In this document: positions 60,760-64,000 of the stretch, piece by piece
How positions within the stretch are numbered: the stretch's first letter is position 1
Layout: the number at the start of each line of letters is the position of its first letter
Assembly: GCF_014196115.1 (NCBI RefSeq)
Contig: NZ_JACIDB010000001.1
Span: 558,001 to 622,000 of the forward strand
Length of the DNA: 64,000 nt
Direction of reading: 5' to 3'
DNA from: Sphingomonas aquatilis
GTDB taxonomy: Bacteria > Pseudomonadota > Alphaproteobacteria > Sphingomonadales > Sphingomonadaceae
Made by a program: the position numbers and the translations under genes
The notes under the pieces: model-generated
Database searches by the model: none
What the model was told of the DNA's origin: nothing
The model's input: the letters and a program-made list of their open reading frames with translations, nothing else

Positions 60760-62271
60760 ATGACGGCCGCCCTGCTCAAATCCCTGCGTGACACCGTCGA
60801 TCTGCGCCATTTGCGCCAGATCATCGTCGGTCTCGACGAAGGGGTGATCCTGATCGATCCCGACCAGAGCCTGCTCTGGGCGAACGACGCCGCGCTGGCG
60901 ATGCACGGCGTCGGGTCGGTCGAGGAGCTGGGCGCGACCGTCGACGAATATCGATCCCGCTTCCAGCTGCGCTATCGCAACAACCACCGGCTGGAAGCGG
61001 ACGATTACCCGATCGAACGCGTCGTCGCGGGCGACAGCTTTTCCGAAGTCGTCGTCGAGGTGACGGTGGCGGGCGAGGATGCCCCCCGCTGGGTGCATCA
61101 GGTGCGCAGCCTGGTGCTCAACGACGCGGACGATGGCGAGCCGGCGTGCCTGGTGCTGATCATCCAGGACGTGTCGGCGCGCTACGAGGCGGAGGATCGC
61201 TTCGAACAGTCGTTCAACGCCAATCCGGCGCCGGCGGTGATCTGCCGGTTGAGCGACCTGCGCTTCGTCAAGGTCAACCAGGGGTTCCTGGAGATGACCG
61301 GGCATCAGCGCGACCAGGTGCTGTGCAAGACGGTGTACGACATCGACGTGCTGCGCGAGGCGGAACGCCGCGATCTGGCCAAGGAACGGCTCGCCGAAGG
61401 GCGGACGATCCCGCAGATGGAGGCGGAGCTGGAGCTGCCGGGTGGCGGCACCAAGCTGGTGATCGTCGCCGGGCAACCGATCGACATGGGCGACCAGCCG
61501 TGCATGCTGTTCACCTTCGCCGACCTGGAGCCGCGCCGGAAGGCGGAGGGCGCGCTGCGCCACAGCGAGGAGCGGTTCACCCGCACCTTCCAGATGGCGC
61601 CGGTGCCTATGGCGATCGGCGCGCGCGACGGACATCTGCTGTGCGAGGTGAATGCCAGCTTCACGCAGATGACCGGCTATGCCTCGACCGAGATCATCGG
61701 CCGCCCGCTGGGCGAGGTGGAATTGTGGGAACATTCCACGATGCGCGAGGAGATCGAGGCGCTGATCGAGGACGGGCATGCGCTGCGCGGTCATGAGGCG
61801 CGCATCCATGCCAAGGACGGCGCAGGGATCGACTGTCTGGTATCGACCGAGGCGATCCGGCTGGGCGACGACGCCTGCGTGCTATGGGCGTTCCAAGACA
61901 TCACGCAGCGCAAGGCGACCGAGCTGGAGCTGGTCGAGGCGATCGAGGCGGTGATGAAGGACACCAGCTGGTTCAGCCGGTCGATCATGGACAAGCTCGC
62001 CCGGCTGCGCGCGCCCGAGCGGCAGGCGGACGGGCCGGGCCTGGACGATCTGACGCGGCGCGAACGCGACGTGCTGGCGCTGATCTGCCGCGGCTATGAC
62101 GACAAGCGGATCGCGCGGGCGCTCGACGTGTCGGGCAACACGGTGCGCAACCATGTCGCGCGCATCTACGCCAAGATCGGCGTCAACCGGCGCATCGCCG
62201 CGGTCGCCTGGGCCCGCGCGCGCGGCTTTGACGGCGAGGGCGTCGTCATCGAAACGGAGGCGGCGGCATGA
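60760..62271 (+). CDS. PAS-domain LuxR-type transcriptional regulator
   Basis: This 503-residue protein has three PAS/PAC modules (~20-145; ~146-265; ~266-385), with LDEGVILIDPDQSLLWANDA, FVKVNQGFLEMTGHQRDQVL and LCEVNASFTQMTGYASTEII. A C-terminal LuxR/GerE helix-turn-helix follows (LTRRERDVLALICRGYDDKR; GNTVRNHVARIYAKIGVNRR). It probably senses redox or a small ligand and controls the stress genes around it. Its stop overlaps the next gene by 4 bases. Confidence 0.9.
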   Translation: MTAALLKSLRDTVDLRHLRQIIVGLDEGVILIDPDQSLLWANDAALAMHGVGSVEELGATVDEYRSRFQLRYRNNHRLEADDYPIERVVAGDSFSEVVVEVTVAGEDAPRWVHQVRSLVLNDADDGEPACLVLIIQDVSARYEAEDRFEQSFNANPAPAVICRLSDLRFVKVNQGFLEMTGHQRDQVLCKTVYDIDVLREAERRDLAKERLAEGRTIPQMEAELELPGGGTKLVIVAGQPIDMGDQPCMLFTFADLEPRRKAEGALRHSEERFTRTFQMAPVPMAIGARDGHLLCEVNASFTQMTGYASTEIIGRPLGEVELWEHSTMREEIEALIEDGHALRGHEARIHAKDGAGIDCLVSTEAIRLGDDACVLWAFQDITQRKATELELVEAIEAVMKDTSWFSRSIMDKLARLRAPERQADGPGLDDLTRRERDVLALICRGYDDKRIARALDVSGNTVRNHVARIYAKIGVNRRIAAVAWARARGFDGEGVVIETEAAA

Positions 62272-62435
62272 GCAAGACCCCGAAAGCCGATGCCGCCAAG
62301 CGCGCGACCAAGGGATCCGTGCAGGAAGCGATCGGCAAGTTGATCGGCGACGATGCGGCGCGCGAGCGCGGTCGTGCCGAAAAGGACGCGGGCACCGCTG
62401 CGGCGACCCGCCGGACCAAGGAATCCCGGGACTGA
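62268..62435 (+). CDS. Small CsbD-like protein
   Basis: This 55-residue protein has the CsbD core KGSVQEAIGKLIGDDAARERG and a charged tail (TRRTKESRD). ATG 62268 overlaps the regulator stop. It is the second CsbD-like protein in the cluster. Confidence 0.75.
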   Translation: MSKTPKADAAKRATKGSVQEAIGKLIGDDAARERGRAEKDAGTAAATRRTKESRD

Positions 62436-62468
62436 TCCCGGACACGCATTTTTCCAACAGGAGTGATT

Positions 62469-63350
62469 ATGGCTACCCATGCTTATACCGGCCCGGTGCC
62501 GGGCGATGACCTGCGCACGGCGAAGACGCCGACCGGATTGTCGTGGGGCGCGGTGTTCGCCGGCGTCGTCATCGCCGTGGCGGTGCAGCTGGTGCTGGGC
62601 ATCCTGGGCGCGGGCATCGGCCTGACCATGGTCGATCCGGTCGAGGGCACGACGCCGGGCGCGGCGGGCTTCGGCATCGGCGCGGGCATCTTCTGGCTGA
62701 TCACTACCGTCATCGCGCTGGGCGCGGGCGGCTATGCCGCGGCGCGCGTCGCGGGCGTGCATGACCGGTTCGACGCGCTGGTCCACGGCCTGGTCGTGTG
62801 GGGCGTCACGCTGATCCTGACGCTGTACCTGCTGACATCGGTCGTCGGCGGCATCATCGGCGGCGCGTTCCGCACGGTGGGTGCGGTCGCCGGCGCGGCG
62901 GGCAGCACGGTGGGCGCGGCGGCACCGGCCGCAGCCTCGGTCGCGGGCATCGACAAGCAGGACGTGCGCAGCGAGGCCGCGGCCTATCTGTCGGATGCGC
63001 CGAACGATCCCGCGCAGATGACGCCCGAACAGGCGCAGACCGCGATCGCCAAGGAACTGCCGGCGATGGCCCGTGGCGGCGCCGACGGTCAGCAGGCGGA
63101 AGCCCGCGTCGTCGACATCGTCGCCGCGCAGCGCAAGATCAGTCGCGAACAGGCGCAGGCCCAGGTGACGCGCGCCAAGCAGCAGTTCGTCCAGGCTAAG
63201 GACAAGACGGTCGAAACCGCGAAGGTCGCGACCGACAAGGCGGCGGGTGCTGCCGCCGGCACCTCGTTCATGCTCGTGCTCGCGCTGCTGATCGGCGCTG
63301 GCGCGGCCGGTTTCGGTGCAACTGCGGCGACCCGCCGCAAGCTGCGCTGA
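62469..63350 (+). CDS. Integral membrane protein with long periplasmic/cytoplasmic helix, unknown
   Basis: This 293-residue protein has helices GAVFAGVVIAVAVQLVLGIL, IFWLITTVIALGAGGYAAA, VVWGVTLILTLYLLTSVVGG and a C-terminal one (TSFMLVLALLIGAGAAGFG). The middle has a charged helical stretch (REQAQAQVTRAKQQFVQAKD). AACAGGAG is 6 bases before ATG 62469. Related proteins occur near CsbD genes in sphingomonads; function unknown. Confidence 0.8.
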   Translation: MATHAYTGPVPGDDLRTAKTPTGLSWGAVFAGVVIAVAVQLVLGILGAGIGLTMVDPVEGTTPGAAGFGIGAGIFWLITTVIALGAGGYAAARVAGVHDRFDALVHGLVVWGVTLILTLYLLTSVVGGIIGGAFRTVGAVAGAAGSTVGAAAPAAASVAGIDKQDVRSEAAAYLSDAPNDPAQMTPEQAQTAIAKELPAMARGGADGQQAEARVVDIVAAQRKISREQAQAQVTRAKQQFVQAKDKTVETAKVATDKAAGAAAGTSFMLVLALLIGAGAAGFGATAATRRKLR

Positions 63351-63356
63351 GTGTGC

Positions 63357-63393
63357 GCGGCGGGCCGGCGTATTCGGGCCCGCCGCATCCTTT
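63357..63393 (+). terminator. Rho-independent-like terminator after the membrane protein
   Basis: GCGGCGGGCC (63357-63366) pairs with GGCCCGCCGC (63377-63386), followed by ATCCTTTT. It separates the membrane protein from the entericidin-like gene. Confidence 0.65.
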
Positions 63394-63420
63394 TACCGAC
63401 TGTCTGGAAAGGACACGATG

Positions 63421-63564
63421 ATGACCACCAAGACCATCGGCGCCGCGCTGGCGCTCGCCACCGTGCTGTCGCTGTCGGCGTGCAACACGGTCAATGGCGC
63501 GGGCAAGGACCTGAAGTCGGCCGGCTCCGCCATCTCCGACGCCTCGGGCGAAAAGAAGAAGTGA
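63421..63564 (+). CDS. Entericidin-like small lipoprotein
   Basis: This 47-residue protein has a signal and lipobox (LSLSAC), then NTVNGAGKDLKSAGSAISDA, the entericidin A/B pattern. Entericidins are stress-linked lipoproteins, B type toxin-like in E. coli. Two ATGs adjoin (63418, 63421); spacing to AAAGGA favours the second. Confidence 0.88.
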   Translation: MTTKTIGAALALATVLSLSACNTVNGAGKDLKSAGSAISDASGEKKK

Positions 63565-63565
63565 C

Positions 63566-63603
63566 GCCGGGCGGGGCGGGCCGAAGGGTCCGCCCCGTTT
63601 CGC
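63566..63603 (+). terminator. Terminator after the entericidin-like gene
   Basis: GGGGCGGGCC-gaag-GGTCCGCCCC followed by GTTTC forms a strong stem directly after the stop at 63564. Confidence 0.6.
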
Positions 63604-63625
63604 ATCGCGGGCCCGTCATGGCGCG

Positions 63626-63650
63626 GGAACCGTCGAGCGGATCGCGCGTT
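63626..63650 (+). promoter_or_regulatory. EcfG-type general-stress promoter (perfect consensus)
   Basis: GGAAC-N16-CGTT exactly fits the alphaproteobacterial EcfG consensus. It lies right after the terminator and ~250 bases upstream of the gene starting at 63900. Confidence 0.7.
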
Positions 63651-63899
63651 GTAGGTCAAACGGGCGGGTCTTATCCGATTGCGCCCGCATCGTTTGATCT
63701 GCCGGACCTGCCCTGACCAACAGTCTCCCCATCGCGAGGCCCCTTGCACGGCCTGAGCAGCGCCATCCGGACCGGATGCGCGGATGCGGGTCCTTCGTTT
63801 TCCTAAGCCATCGCGATGGTCCGCGCCGCTGGGCGCGCCGGCGCTTTCGCGTGGCGTATCGACCATCTCGATCGACCATGCAGAAAGGGGCCTGACGCC

Positions 63900-64000
63900 A
63901 TGGAAAGCTATTATCGGGAGCAGGCGGCGTCCTGCGCGCGCGAGGCCGCAGCGACCCAGCTGTCGCAGGTGCGCGATCGCTATCGCCGGTCGGAGGAGGC
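63900..64000 (+). CDS. Start of a small unknown protein (3' end outside the window)
   Basis: ATG 63900 opens a frame running off the window (MESYYREQAASCAREAAATQ, then LSQVRDRYRRSEEA), preceded by AAAGGGG 9 bases upstream. The charged helical text is like small sphingomonad stress-associated proteins; too little is visible to name it. Confidence 0.65.
   Translation, partial: MESYYREQAASCAREAAATQLSQVRDRYRRSEE

Larger units (their letters stand above)
63565..63899. other. Intergenic region with terminator and EcfG-type promoter
   Basis: A terminator at 63566-63603 and an EcfG promoter at 63626-63650 leave ~240 bases before the next ATG. A plus frame ending near 63894 is Arg-rich (RRWARRRFRVAYRP) and has no credible start, so I do not call it. 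A small RNA or long leader is possible. Confidence 0.45.

Noticed and set aside
63716..63894. Arg-rich plus frame before the last gene
   Set aside because: It has no ATG/GTG start with a ribosome site at a sensible place, and composition is like shadows.

Overview
The window is high-GC DNA that looks like chromosome of a sphingomonad (Alphaproteobacteria, Sphingomonas or a close relative). The evidence is the gene orders hisG-hisD-nusB-thiL-hppA and infA-maf-RNase E/G-like-yacG, a Complex I NDUFS4-like subunit, many TonB-dependent iron functions, GGAAC-N17-GTT promoters of the EcfG type, and several families of palindromic intergenic repeats. No rRNA, CRISPR array, intact transposase or prophage was seen. 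About 65 protein genes and one tRNA (tRNA-Phe, GAA) are supported.

Layout. (1) 1-431 is the end of a pirin gene. (2) 900-9802 is the most interesting locus: ECF sigma factor, FecR-type anti-sigma, TonB-dependent receptor with a signalling STN domain, a secreted hemophilin-like protein, a Slam-type (DUF560) outer-membrane translocator, a dedicated TonB, a heme oxygenase and a DUF454 membrane protein, all on one strand and mostly overlapping or closely spaced. It reads as a self-regulated heme-capture, import and degradation system organised like the hemophilin (HphA) locus known from Acinetobacter. Iron-box-like palindromes precede the sigma gene and the receptor. (3) 10440-18163 is a 2-methylcitrate cycle operon for propionate (small unknown gene, acnD, prpF, prpC, prpB) divergent from its XRE/short-chain-acyl regulator, with direct repeats in the shared control region. 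(4) 18164-22443 is an accessory stretch with an unknown three-gene membrane cluster, a FAD-linked oxidase, broken genes and the 3' end of a tRNA that could be an attachment scar. (5) 22444-25543 is a zinc-starvation locus: DUF1826, two divergent CobW/COG0523 GTPases and a Zur-like palindrome between them. (6) 25610-28265 holds an NTF2-like protein and an iron-regulated PepSY membrane operon.

(7) 28366-47055 is mainly core metabolism and housekeeping: tmk, chorismate mutase, a polyprenyl diphosphate synthase, a CDF metal exporter, hrpB, NDUFS4-like, NUDIX, two TPM proteins with LemA, mscL, an Rrf2 regulator, a second pirin, tRNA-Phe, yacG/RNase/maf/infA, a DNA methyltransferase carrying an Mrr-like C-terminal domain, and a MASE1-GGDEF cyclase. 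(8) 47178-57737 has an S9 peptidase, hppA (split by an apparent 4-base deletion), thiL, nusB, a fasciclin protein, hisD, hisG and a DUF2332 protein. (9) 57858-64000 is a general-stress neighbourhood: an RcnB-like protein, an alpha/beta hydrolase, CsbD-like proteins, a PAS-LuxR regulator, a membrane protein and an entericidin-like lipoprotein, with two good EcfG-type promoters.

Intergenic DNA is rich in inverted repeats of at least four families. One more element, seen twice, is a pair of adjacent hairpins with complementary CCC and GGG loops whose stems covary between copies. All names rest on reading the sequence and family knowledge; no database search was run.
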